Below the pieces are notes generated by a model. It was not told the origin of the DNA and searched no databases. It worked only from the letters and a program-made list of their open reading frames with translations. The position numbers were made by a program, and so were the translations under genes. Shown here one piece after another: positions 1 to 6,559 of a stretch of 10,357 bases of DNA. The stretch lies in the NCBI GenBank assembly GCA_017305815.1, contig JAFKJZ010000441.1:1-10357 (forward strand), written 5' to 3'. The stretch comes from Hyphomicrobiales bacterium (GTDB taxonomy: Bacteria > Pseudomonadota > Alphaproteobacteria > Rhizobiales > Kaistiaceae). Each line of letters starts with the position of its first letter. Within the stretch, counting starts at the first letter, position 1.

Positions 1-501
<501 letters not shown>

Positions 502-563
502 TCAATCAGGGCGCGGACCGGGAAACGGTCTGGACGTGGCTGTCGGGATCAGTCTGGCGAAGG

Positions 564-1226
564 TCAGGCGACGGCGGCGAGCGCCGCTTCGAACAGCGGC
601 CGTCCGTCGGTGCCGCCGTTCAGCGGTTCGATCAGGTTCTCGGGATGCGGCATCATGCCGAGGATGTTGCGCTTCTCCGACAGGATGCCGGCGATGTCGT
701 CGACCGAGCCGTTCGGATTGTCGACATAGCGGAAGGCGACGCGGTCTTCGCCCTTGAGGCGGGCCAGCGTTTCGTCGTCGGTGCGGTAGTTGCCGTCGCC
801 ATGGGCGACGGGAGAGCGAATGACCTGTCCCTTGGCGTAGCCGCGGGTGAACTGGCTCGCCGTGGTCTCGACGCGGAGCTCGACTTCCTTGCAGATGAAC
901 TTGAGCCCGGCATTGCGCATCAGCACGCCCGGCAGCAGGCCGGCCTCGCACAGGATCTGGAAGCCGTTGCAGACGCCGAGCACGGCGACGCCGCGTTCGG
1001 CCTCGCGGGCGATGGCGGCCATGATCGGCTCGCGCGCGGCGATGGCGCCGGAGCGCAGGTAGTCGCCATAGGAGAAGCCGCCGGGAATGACGATCAGGTC
1101 GACCTTAGGCAGGTCATGATCGCCGTGCCAGACGGTGACGGGGCGGTGGCCGGTGATCTTGTCGATGGCGGCGACCATGTCGCGTTCGCGATTGGAGCCT
1201 GGGAATACGACGACGGCGGATTTCAT
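564..1226 (-). CDS. purQ: FGAM synthetase glutamine amidotransferase subunit PurQ
   Basis: A 220-residue class I glutamine amidotransferase that releases ammonia from glutamine for PurL. The nucleophile elbow GVCNGFQ places the catalytic cysteine at 86. The other two triad residues are in MMPHPEN, as His194 and Glu196. The N-terminal strand [16 protein letters not shown] and the oxyanion segment [19 protein letters not shown] (about 47-65) are typical of PurQ. Length is normal for the stand-alone small-subunit form. The start MKSAV at 1224-1226 is preferred over in-frame codons further upstream because those run back through purS in another frame and do not look like PurQ. GAGGG lies about 9 bases upstream of it. 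It follows purS by 19 bases and precedes purL by 74, so the three are almost certainly co-transcribed. Confidence 0.97.
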   Translation of the reverse strand: MKSAVVVFPGSNRERDMVAAIDKITGHRPVTVWHGDHDLPKVDLIVIPGGFSYGDYLRSGAIAAREPIMAAIAREAERGVAVLGVCNGFQILCEAGLLPGVLMRNAGLKFICKEVELRVETTASQFTRGYAKGQVIRSPVAHGDGNYRTDDETLARLKGEDRVAFRYVDNPNGSVDDIAGILSEKRNILGMMPHPENLIEPLNGGTDGRPLFEAALAAVA

Positions 1227-1245
1227 CGGTGGTGTCCCTCGCGGC

Positions 1246-1488
1246 TCAGTCGACGATCTCGACCCGGTAATTCTCGATGACGGTGTTGGCCAGAAGCTTG
1301 GCGGCCATGGCCTCGAGCTCGGTCTTCGCCTTGGCGGCGTCGGGCGATTCGACCTCGATGTCGAACACCTTGCCCTGGCGGACGCTGCCGATGCCGGCAA
1401 AGCCCAGCGCGCCGAGCGCGCCTTCGATGGCCTTGCCCTGGGGATCCAGAACGCCGTTCTTCAAGGTGACGGTGACGCGGGCCTTCAT
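1246..1488 (-). CDS. purS: FGAM synthetase subunit PurS
   Basis: An 80-residue protein matching PurS, the small dimeric subunit that bridges PurL and PurQ and helps form the ammonia channel in the multi-subunit FGAM synthetase. The family pattern is complete: [21 protein letters not shown] at the start, then [19 protein letters not shown] in the middle (about 29-47), and a last helix with [12 protein letters not shown] at the end. The start is clear, with GGAG 6 bases before the ATG. It sits 73 bases downstream of purC, with a strong hairpin in that gap, and 19 bases before purQ. PurS occurs only in organisms with the small PurL, in agreement with the PurL fragment seen here. Confidence 0.97.
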   Translation of the reverse strand: MKARVTVTLKNGVLDPQGKAIEGALGALGFAGIGSVRQGKVFDIEVESPDAAKAKTELEAMAAKLLANTVIENYRVEIVD

Positions 1489-1522
1489 CGGTTACTCCAG
1501 TGGGGATGGATCCAGAAATGCA

Positions 1523-1546
1523 AACGGCCGCCTCGCGGCGGCCGTT
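1523..1546 (-). terminator. GC-rich hairpin between purC and purS (partial terminator or mRNA-stabilising stem)
   Basis: A perfect 10-bp stem (arms 1523-1532 and 1537-1546) closed by a four-base loop that reads GCGA on the minus strand, a GNRA-type tetraloop. Allowing one bulged U extends the pairing by two more base pairs. On the minus strand it is followed by TGCATTTC, only a broken T-run. It could terminate a fraction of purC transcripts, or protect the purC 3' end while purS-purQ-purL are read through. The hairpin is seen directly; its role is inferred. Confidence 0.55.
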
Positions 1547-1561
1547 GCCATGAACGGGTAC

Positions 1562-2329
1562 TTACTGAACGAGCACAGGCCCGCCGCCCTGCGGCCGCTC
1601 CTGCTCTTCTGTCAGGATGCCGAGACGGCGCGCCACTTCCTGGTAGGCCTCGACGAGGCCGCCCATGTCGCGGCGGAAGCGGTCCTTGTCGAGCTTGTTC
1701 TGGGTCGCAACGTCCCAGAGCCGGCACGAATCGGGCGAGATCTCGTCGGCGACGACGATCCGCATCATGTCGGCTTCCCAGAGGCGTCCGCACTCGATCT
1801 TGAAATCGACGAGCTGGATGCCGGCGCCCAGGAACACGCCTGAGAGGAAGTCGTTGACGCGGATGGCGAGCGCCATGATGTCATCGATTTCCTGCGGGGT
1901 CGCCCAGCCGAAGGCGGTGATGTGCTCTTCCGACACCATCGGGGCGTCGAGCGCGTCGGCCTTGTAGTAGAACTCGATGATCGAGCGCGGCAGGACCGTG
2001 CCTTCCTCGAGGCCGAGGCGCTTGGCCAGCGAGCCGGCCGCGACGTTGCGGACGACGACCTCGAGCGGGATGATCTCGACTTCGCGGATCAGCTGTTCGC
2101 GCATGTTCAACCGACGGATGAAATGCGTCGGGATGCCCATCCGGTTCAGATGCGTGAAGATGTGCTCGGAAATGCGGTTGTTCAACACGCCTTTCCCGTC
2201 GACGACCTCATGCTTCTTGTTGTTGAAGGCAGTCGCATCGTCTTTGAAGAACTGGATCAGCGTCCCGGGCTCCGGTCCTTCGAAAAGGATCTTGCCCTTG
2301 CCTTCATAGATGCGCCGACGACGGTTCAT
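1562..2329 (-). CDS. purC: Phosphoribosylaminoimidazole-succinocarboxamide synthase (SAICAR synthase)
   Basis: A 255-residue PurC that joins CAIR and aspartate using ATP to make SAICAR in purine synthesis. Key family segments from the chosen start are [20 protein letters not shown] (3-22, nucleotide-binding loop), [14 protein letters not shown] (about 91-104, signature), [10 protein letters not shown] (about 173-182) and [12 protein letters not shown] (about 195-206). The start at [10 protein letters not shown] is chosen because, as I recall, alphaproteobacterial PurC proteins begin exactly there. An in-frame ATG ten codons earlier (2357-2359) is possible, and neither start has a convincing Shine-Dalgarno sequence. 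The last ~15 residues ([16 protein letters not shown]) extend past the conserved fold and look like a variable tail. It is first in a purC-purS-purQ-purL run and is divergent from the zeta-subunit gene, with shared upstream DNA. Confidence 0.97.
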   Translation of the reverse strand: MNRRRRIYEGKGKILFEGPEPGTLIQFFKDDATAFNNKKHEVVDGKGVLNNRISEHIFTHLNRMGIPTHFIRRLNMREQLIREVEIIPLEVVVRNVAAGSLAKRLGLEEGTVLPRSIIEFYYKADALDAPMVSEEHITAFGWATPQEIDDIMALAIRVNDFLSGVFLGAGIQLVDFKIECGRLWEADMMRIVVADEISPDSCRLWDVATQNKLDKDRFRRDMGGLVEAYQEVARRLGILTEEQERPQGGGPVLVQ

Positions 2330-2441
2330 GGGCACATACCGTGGTTTGAGGAAATCCATATAGCCGGGGTTCCAATGTACAGGGATTCGCCGCGGCGAAG
2401 CTCAGCCAACCGACTCTCGAGGAGGTCGCTTGCGCGGCGTG

Positions 2442-2470
2442 AACCTACTCGATCACTCGTCATTTCACAA
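2442..2470 (-). promoter_or_regulatory. Candidate purC promoter with a palindrome over the -35 box
   Basis: On the minus strand TTGTGA (2465-2470), a 17-base spacer and TAGGTT (2442-2447) form a loose sigma-70-like promoter, giving a leader of roughly 105 bases to purC. The -35 element lies inside a perfect 7-bp inverted repeat (2458-2464 and 2469-2475, 4-base spacer), an arrangement expected of a repressor operator. The -10 match is poor, so this is a suggestion only. Confidence 0.25.
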
Positions 2471-2530
2471 TGACGGATAGATGCGGCGCTTTGAGCGCTT
2501 TCAGCCGCCTCTTCCCATTCGGTGCTGTCA

Positions 2531-2559
2531 TTGATTTGGGGTGGCGACGGCGATATGCA
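2531..2559 (+). promoter_or_regulatory. Candidate promoter for the zeta-subunit gene
   Basis: TTGATT (2531-2536), a 17-base spacer and TATGCA (2554-2559) lie about 50 bases before the zeta start codon. The -35 agrees well with consensus. The -10 matches only in its first three bases and is overlapped by a short inverted repeat (2552-2557 and 2565-2570). The evidence is spacing and partial consensus only. Confidence 0.25.
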
Positions 2560-2611
2560 AGGCCCATATCATGGCCCTGGCCAACAAGTTGACCAAGTGG
2601 AGAGACCGCCT

Positions 2612-2935
2612 ATGACGACGTTCGACCAGCGCAAGAACGCTTTTGAGAGCCAGTTCGCCCTGGACGAGGCGACTCGGTTCAAGGCCGTGGCGCGGCGCAA
2701 CCGCCAGCTCGGCATCTGGGCGGCTGCCCTTTTGGGCAAGTCGGGCGTCGAGGCGGAGGCCTATGCCTCCGACGTGGTCGCGGCGGATTTTGAGGAAGCC
2801 GGCGATGAAGACGTCTTCCGCAAGCTGCGCGCCGATTTCGACGCCGCCGGCGTCGCCGAGTCGGACCACCAGATCCGTCGCACCATGAACGAATTGCTGG
2901 CCCAGGCGGTCGAGCAGCTGAAGACCGAAGGCTGA
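2612..2935 (+). CDS. F1-ATPase inhibitor zeta-subunit homologue (DUF1476)
   Basis: A 107-residue, mostly helical protein of the DUF1476 family. Its Paracoccus denitrificans member is the zeta subunit, which binds F1 and blocks ATP hydrolysis by the ATP synthase. Family hallmarks are MTTFDQRKNAFESQFALDEA (1-20), RFKAVARRNRQLGIWAAALLG (22-42), the near-invariant AADFEEAGDEDVFRKLRADFDAAG (57-80) and SDHQIRRTMNELL (84-96). The start at MTTFD is chosen over an upstream in-frame ATG because the family begins there and GGAGA lies about 10 bases upstream. It is divergent from purC and 32 bases ahead of the aldolase gene, so those two are probably co-transcribed. As I recall, rhizobial homologues inhibit much less than the Paracoccus protein, so inhibition in this organism is not certain. 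It is cytoplasmic, acting at the inner face of the membrane. Confidence 0.93.
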   Translation: MTTFDQRKNAFESQFALDEATRFKAVARRNRQLGIWAAALLGKSGVEAEAYASDVVAADFEEAGDEDVFRKLRADFDAAGVAESDHQIRRTMNELLAQAVEQLKTEG

Positions 2936-2967
2936 GCCTTTTTCCAAAGCCTCCGGAGCACCTGAAC

Positions 2968-3741
2968 ATGGCGATGCCTTCCCTCGTTTCGGTGCTCCGG
3001 TCGCGCGGCGCCTGCCTGACCGCCTGGATCGCGACACCCGAGCCGCTGATCGCCGAAAGCGCGGCGCGCGCCGGGTTCGACTGCGTGACGCTCGACATGC
3101 AGCACGGCCTGCATGATCCCGTCAGCGTGATGCGCGGCATTGGCGCCGTCGCGCTGGCCGGCGTTCCCGCCATCGTCCGCATTCCCGTCGGCGACTTCGC
3201 CATGGCGAGCCGCGCGCTCGACATGGGCGCCAGCGCCATCATCGCGCCGATGATCAATTCGGCCGAGGATGCCCGCGCCTTCGCCACCGCCGCCAAGTAT
3301 CCGCCGCTCGGCGAGCGCAGCTGGGGGCCCGTACGGGCGATGCAGCTTTCCGGCGTTTCCGACGGCGCCGCCTTTCTGCGCGATACCAACGCCGCCACGC
3401 TCACCTTCGCGATGATCGAGACGCGGGCCGCGCTGCAGGCGCTGGACGAAATCCTCGCCGTTCCAGGCATCGATGCCGTGTTCATCGGCCCGTCGGATCT
3501 TTCGATCGCGCTATCGGATGGCGCCAGCGTCGATCCGATGCGCGCCGACAACCAGGCCGCGGCGGCCGACATCCTCGCCCGCGCCCATGCGGCCGGCAAG
3601 CTCGCCGGCATCTTCGCCATCACCGGCGAGCAGGCGCGGCACTACCGCAAGCTCGGCTATGACCTGATCGCGCTCGGCACCGATGGCATGTATTTCCGCC
3701 TCGGCGCGACGACGATGCTTGCCGAAGCGAAAGCCGAGTAA
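2968..3741 (+). CDS. HpcH/HpaI-family class II aldolase
   Basis: A 257-residue TIM-barrel aldolase of the HpcH/HpaI/citrate-lyase-beta superfamily (PF03328). These enzymes cleave 2-keto-4-hydroxy acids to pyruvate and an aldehyde using a divalent metal. Active-site equivalents seen are His46 in LDMQHG (general base), Arg71 in IVRIPVGD (pyruvate binding), and metal ligands Glu151 in MIETR and Asp177 in FIGPSDLS. The segment AKYPPLGERSWGPVRA (109-124) is the usual phosphate/anion-loop region. DMQHG in place of the DGEH found in HpaI itself puts it in a broad 'aldolase/citrate lyase' subgroup, so the natural substrate cannot be named. GGAG about 11 bases upstream supports the ATG at 2968; a second ATG lies two codons later. 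It lies 32 bases after the zeta gene and 76 before aqpZ. Confidence 0.92.
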   Translation: MAMPSLVSVLRSRGACLTAWIATPEPLIAESAARAGFDCVTLDMQHGLHDPVSVMRGIGAVALAGVPAIVRIPVGDFAMASRALDMGASAIIAPMINSAEDARAFATAAKYPPLGERSWGPVRAMQLSGVSDGAAFLRDTNAATLTFAMIETRAALQALDEILAVPGIDAVFIGPSDLSIALSDGASVDPMRADNQAAAADILARAHAAGKLAGIFAITGEQARHYRKLGYDLIALGTDGMYFRLGATTMLAEAKAE

Positions 3742-3817
3742 AGCCGGCACTATTTTAAGTTGAAGATCGGGCGTACCTTTTCCCTGCAGTGATTCGACTG
3801 TTTCGGGGAAATTTCTC

Positions 3818-4516
3818 ATGCAAAAAGCCATCGCGGAGTTCATCGGAACCTTTACGCTCGTCCTGTTCGGCTGCGGCGCGGCCGTTGTCGCAGGGCCTGC
3901 CATTGCCGCCGCCAATACGGTCGGTGTGCTCGGCATCGCCTTTTCCTTCGGCCTCGCCATCGTCGCCATGGCCTATGCGATCGGCCCGATTTCCGGTTGC
4001 CACGTCAATCCCGCCGTCAGTCTCGGCGCTCTTGTCGCCGGCCGCATGTCCGTCGGCGACTTCATCACCTATGTGATTGCCCAGGTGCTCGGCGCCATCG
4101 TCGGCGCGCTGGTGCTCTACCTGATCATGAAGGGCAAGGCGGAAGGCTGGGATGGCGGCATGGGCACCAATGGCTGGGGGCCCGGATATGGCGGCGGCTA
4201 CAACGTCACCTCGGCCTTCCTCTTCGAAGTGGTCGCGACCTTCATCTTCCTGGTCGTCATCCTCGGCGTCACGCACAAGCTGGTCACGCACGCCTTTGCC
4301 GGCCTCGCGATCGGCCTGACGCTGACGATGATCCATATCGTCGGCATCAACATCACCGGTACTTCGGTCAATCCGGCGCGCAGCCTCGGCCCGGCGTTGT
4401 TCGTCGGCGGCGCGGCGCTGTCGCAGCTCTGGCTGTTCATCGTGGCGCCGTTCATCGGCGCTGCCATTGCCGGCTTCGTCTATCGCGCCGGCATCCTCTA
4501 CAACGGCGAGCACTGA
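3818..4516 (+). CDS. aqpZ: Aquaporin Z
   Basis: A 232-residue inner-membrane water channel of the MIP family, with six predicted membrane helices (roughly 8-28, 36-56, 84-104, 132-152, 157-177, 202-224) and two half-helices. The two pore motifs are HVNPAVS (Asn64-Pro65-Ala66) and SVNPARS (Asn185-Pro186-Ala187). The selectivity filter residues Phe44, His173, Thr182 and Arg188 line up with those of E. coli AqpZ and mark a water-selective rather than glycerol channel. Loop C (about 105-130) is longer and glycine/tryptophan rich (GWDGGMGTNGWGPGYGGG), as in many proteobacterial AqpZ proteins. The start has GGGGA about 9 bases upstream. It is the last plus-strand gene before a strong terminator. 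It may be read with the upstream aldolase gene or from its own promoter in the 76-base gap, where I see none clearly. Confidence 0.96.
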   Translation: MQKAIAEFIGTFTLVLFGCGAAVVAGPAIAAANTVGVLGIAFSFGLAIVAMAYAIGPISGCHVNPAVSLGALVAGRMSVGDFITYVIAQVLGAIVGALVLYLIMKGKAEGWDGGMGTNGWGPGYGGGYNVTSAFLFEVVATFIFLVVILGVTHKLVTHAFAGLAIGLTLTMIHIVGINITGTSVNPARSLGPALFVGGAALSQLWLFIVAPFIGAAIAGFVYRAGILYNGEH

Positions 4517-4569
4517 TCCTTGCACGGCGCAGCGCGCTCGTCGGGCCTGTCCCCTTCATGACGCCCAAG

Positions 4570-4594
4570 AAAGCCGCCCCCGGGGCGGCTTTTT
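4570..4594 (+). terminator. Rho-independent terminator between convergent aqpZ and gpx
   Basis: A 9-bp perfect stem (4570-4578 with 4584-4592, CCCGG in the middle, so up to 11 bp with a tight loop) is followed on the plus strand by five T in all (4590-4594). On the opposite strand the stem runs into TTTCTT, so it can serve both convergent genes. It lies about 55 bases after the aqpZ stop and 18 bases from the end of the peroxidase gene. Confidence 0.88.
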
Positions 4595-4611
4595 GCTTCG
4601 GTTTCTCTGCG

Positions 4612-5088
4612 TCAGGCCTTCGAGAGCTCCGTCTCGATGGCGGAGACGACCGCCGGATCGGTCGGTTCGGTCTTTGGCGCGAAGCGCGCGGCGACATGTC
4701 CGTCGCGGCCGATCAGGAACTTCTCGAAGTTCCAGCTGACATCCTCGTCGCCGGCCAGCGCGTCATAGAGCGGGTGGCGATCCTCGCCCTTGACCGAGAT
4801 CTTGGCGAACATCGGGAAATCGACGCCATAGGTCAGGCGGCAGAATTCCTGGATCTCCTCGTTGCTGCCCGGCTCCTGGCCCATGAAGTTGTTGGCGGGG
4901 AAGCCGACGACCGTCAGACCCTTGTCCTTGTAGGTCCGGTAGAGGGCCTCCAGCCCGTCATATTGCGGCGTCAGCCCGCATTTCGATGCGACGTTGACGA
5001 CGAGCAGGACGCGGCCGGCATAGTCGCCGAGCGACGCCTGGCTGCCATCGATGCGGTTGACGGGAATGTCGTAGAGCGGGGAGGGCAT
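4612..5088 (-). CDS. Glutathione-peroxidase-family thiol peroxidase
   Basis: A 158-residue thioredoxin-fold peroxidase of the GPX family, reducing hydrogen peroxide and organic hydroperoxides. The catalytic tetrad is visible: Cys37 in NVASKCGLT (cysteine, not selenocysteine), Gln71 in GQEPG, and Trp119-Asn120 in DVSWNFEKFL. Cys83 in EIQEFC, 46 residues after Cys37, aligns with the resolving cysteine of thioredoxin-dependent members such as plant Gpx and E. coli BtuE. Thioredoxin is therefore the likelier reductant despite the name. The usual FPCNQF is FPANNF here (64-69), lacking the middle cysteine. There is no signal peptide, so it is cytoplasmic. GAGG 7 bases before the ATG fixes the start. 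It lies downstream of purB but is separated from it by a strong terminator, so it probably has its own promoter. Confidence 0.95.
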   Translation of the reverse strand: MPSPLYDIPVNRIDGSQASLGDYAGRVLLVVNVASKCGLTPQYDGLEALYRTYKDKGLTVVGFPANNFMGQEPGSNEEIQEFCRLTYGVDFPMFAKISVKGEDRHPLYDALAGDEDVSWNFEKFLIGRDGHVAARFAPKTEPTDPAVVSAIETELSKA

Positions 5089-5116
5089 GCTGGAACCTCA
5101 AGCTTCATGGCGGTGA

Positions 5117-5152
5117 AACGAAAACAGGCGCCCTAGAGATAAGGGCGCCTGT
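5117..5152 (-). terminator. Rho-independent terminator of purB
   Basis: A perfect 11-bp stem (arms 5124-5134 and 5142-5152, 7-base loop) begins 31 bases after the purB stop. On the minus strand the stem runs into TTTTCGTTTC, a fair T-rich tail. It ends only about 28 bases before the peroxidase start codon. Confidence 0.85.
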
Positions 5153-5163
5153 CAAAAGCTCAA
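5136..5163 (-). promoter_or_regulatory. Candidate promoter of the peroxidase gene, overlapping the purB terminator
   Basis: On the minus strand TTGAGC (5158-5163), a 16-base spacer and TATCTC (5136-5141, in the terminator loop) form a weak promoter-like pair. A perfect TTGACA also occurs at 5150-5155 but has no -10 at proper distance. Support is weak; the argument is mainly that the peroxidase gene needs a promoter downstream of the purB coding region. Confidence 0.2.
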
Positions 5164-5182
5164 AGCTTCGTCTTGCCGATCC

Positions 5183-6490
5183 TTACGCCTCGCCGAAGAC
5201 GCGGCGGAAGATCGTGTCGATGTGCTTGGTGTGGTAGCCGAGGTCGAACTTCTCCTCGATTTCCGCATCCGACAGCAGCGCCGTCACGTCCGGGTCGGCC
5301 TTGAGCTCGGTCAGGAAGTCCGCGCACTGTTCCAAGACCTTCATCGCGTTGCGCTGGACGAGGCTGTAGGCATCCTCGCGCGAGGCGCCCTTCTGGGTCA
5401 GCGCGAGGAGAACGCGCTGCGAATGGACCAGGCCGCCGAGGCGGTCGAGGTTCTTCTGCATGTTCTCGGGATAGACGAGCAGCTTGTCGATCACGCCGGT
5501 GAGGCGGTTGAGCGCGAAGTCGAGCGTCACCGTCGCGTCCGGGCCGATCATGCGCTCGACCGAGGAGTGCGAGATGTCGCGTTCGTGCCAGAGGGCGACG
5601 TTCTCCATCGCCGGCACCGCCATGCCGCGCACCAGCCGGGCGAGGCCGGTCAGGTTCTCGGTCAGGACCGGGTTGCGCTTGTGCGGCATCGCCGACGAGC
5701 CCTTCTGGCCGGGGGAGAAATACTCCTCGGCCTCGAGCACTTCGGTGCGCTGCAGATGGCGGATCTCGGTGGCGAGGCGCTCGATAGACGAGGCGACGAC
5801 GCCGAGCGTCGCGAAATACATCGCGTGGCGGTCGCGCGGGATGACCTGGGTCGAGACCGGCTCCGGCACGAGGCCGAGTTTCTCGGCGACATGCTCCTCG
5901 ACGCGCGGATCGATGTTGGCGAAGGAGCCGACGGCGCCGGAAATGGCGCAGGTGGCGACTTCGGCGCGGGCGGCGACCAGGCGGGCGCGGCAGCGGTCGA
6001 ACTCGGCATAGGCCTGGGCGAGCTTCATGCCGAAGGTGATCGGCTCGGCATGGATGCCATGGCTGCGGCCGATGGTGACCGTGTTCTTGTGCTCGAAGGC
6101 ACGACGCTTCAGGGCGGCGAGCAGCTTGTCGACATCGGCGATCAAGAGGTCGGCGGCGCGCACCAGCTGGATGTTGAAGCAGGTGTCGAGCACGTCGGAC
6201 GATGTCATGCCCTGGTGCACGAAGCGGGCGTCCTCGCCGACAATCTCGGCCAGATGCGTCAGGAAGGCGATGACGTCATGCTTGGTGACGCGCTCGATCT
6301 CGTCGATCCGGTCGATGTCGAACGTCGCCGCGCCGCCCTTTTCCCAGACGGTCTTGGCCGCCGATTTCGGGATGGTGCCGATCTCGGCCAGCGCGTCGAG
6401 CGCGTGCGCCTCGATCTCGAACCAGATGCGGAACTTGGTCTCCGGCGACCAGATCGCCGTCATTTCGGGGCGCGAGTAGCGCGGGATCAT
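5183..6490 (-). CDS. purB: Adenylosuccinate lyase
   Basis: A 435-residue member of the fumarase/aspartase superfamily that removes fumarate twice in purine synthesis: from SAICAR to give AICAR, and from adenylosuccinate to give AMP. The superfamily signature SPGQKGSSAMPHKRNP is at 259-274, with the catalytic serine of the flexible loop at 265 or 266. The histidines in TKHDVIAF (His71) and GRSHGIHAEP (His144) match the known active-site pair, and QGMTSSDVLDT (93-103) is the substrate loop. Length is normal for the short bacterial form. MIPRYSRPEMTAIW is the familiar alphaproteobacterial start. GAGGG lies 7 bases before the ATG but inside the stem of a strong inverted repeat, described separately. 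It is on the same strand as purC-L but separated from them by five other genes. Confidence 0.97.
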   Translation of the reverse strand: MIPRYSRPEMTAIWSPETKFRIWFEIEAHALDALAEIGTIPKSAAKTVWEKGGAATFDIDRIDEIERVTKHDVIAFLTHLAEIVGEDARFVHQGMTSSDVLDTCFNIQLVRAADLLIADVDKLLAALKRRAFEHKNTVTIGRSHGIHAEPITFGMKLAQAYAEFDRCRARLVAARAEVATCAISGAVGSFANIDPRVEEHVAEKLGLVPEPVSTQVIPRDRHAMYFATLGVVASSIERLATEIRHLQRTEVLEAEEYFSPGQKGSSAMPHKRNPVLTENLTGLARLVRGMAVPAMENVALWHERDISHSSVERMIGPDATVTLDFALNRLTGVIDKLLVYPENMQKNLDRLGGLVHSQRVLLALTQKGASREDAYSLVQRNAMKVLEQCADFLTELKADPDVTALLSDAEIEEKFDLGYHTKHIDTIFRRVFGEA

Positions 6491-6493
6491 AGG

Positions 6494-6541
6494 CGGGCCC
6501 TCATGGTTTCGACCGGGGGTCTAACAGAGCATGAGGGCCCG
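6494..6541 (-). promoter_or_regulatory. Long inverted repeat covering the purB ribosome binding site
   Basis: Two perfect 12-base arms (6494-6505 and 6530-6541) flank a 24-base spacer. In purB-sense RNA the 3' arm contains the GAGGG Shine-Dalgarno sequence (6498-6502), 3 bases before the end of the gap to the ATG at 6490. The spacer folds further: GACC pairs with GGUC around a CCC loop (6511-6521), and GUU pairs with AAC (6523-6525 with 6506-6508), leaving a CUCU bulge. The result is one long stem that would hide the ribosome binding site. Alternatively the arms flank a weak promoter (-35 TTGTTC at 6541-6546, -10 TAGACC at 6518-6523), which would make them a protein-binding site. There is no T-run after either arm, so it is not a normal terminator of the upstream gene. 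Confidence 0.55.
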
Positions 6542-6559
6542 AACAACCCGATTGCCTGC

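Larger units (their letters stand above)
2330..2611. other. Divergent intergenic region between purC and the zeta-subunit gene
   Basis: About 280 bases with no convincing gene. It must hold the promoters for purC (leftward) and for the zeta/aldolase genes (rightward). Seen within it are a perfect 14-bp palindrome at 2386-2399, a 7+7-bp palindrome at 2458-2475, and a 6+6-bp inverted repeat at 2552-2570. The two weak promoter candidates are listed separately. No riboswitch fold was recognised. Confidence 0.6.

Noticed and set aside
1521..1530. GCAAACG-like half site resembling an E. coli PurR box next to the purC-purS hairpin
   Set aside because: Only half of the PurR box is present, it lies inside the operon in a hairpin arm, and I know of no equivalent PurR system in this group. 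Chance match.
2522..2611. Upstream in-frame extension of the zeta gene (30 extra codons)
   Set aside because: The family starts at MTTFD. The extension has no similarity, covers the likely promoter, and the downstream ATG has its own Shine-Dalgarno.
2928..2945. AAGGC-TGA-GCCTT followed by T residues at the end of the zeta gene, like a small terminator
   Set aside because: The stem is only 5 bp with a 3-base loop that is the stop codon itself, and the aldolase ribosome binding site follows at once. Too weak to call.
3742..3817. Search for a terminator or promoter between the aldolase gene and aqpZ
   Set aside because: A TTGAAG-like -35 is present but no acceptable -10 at the right spacing, and no hairpin. 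Nothing called.
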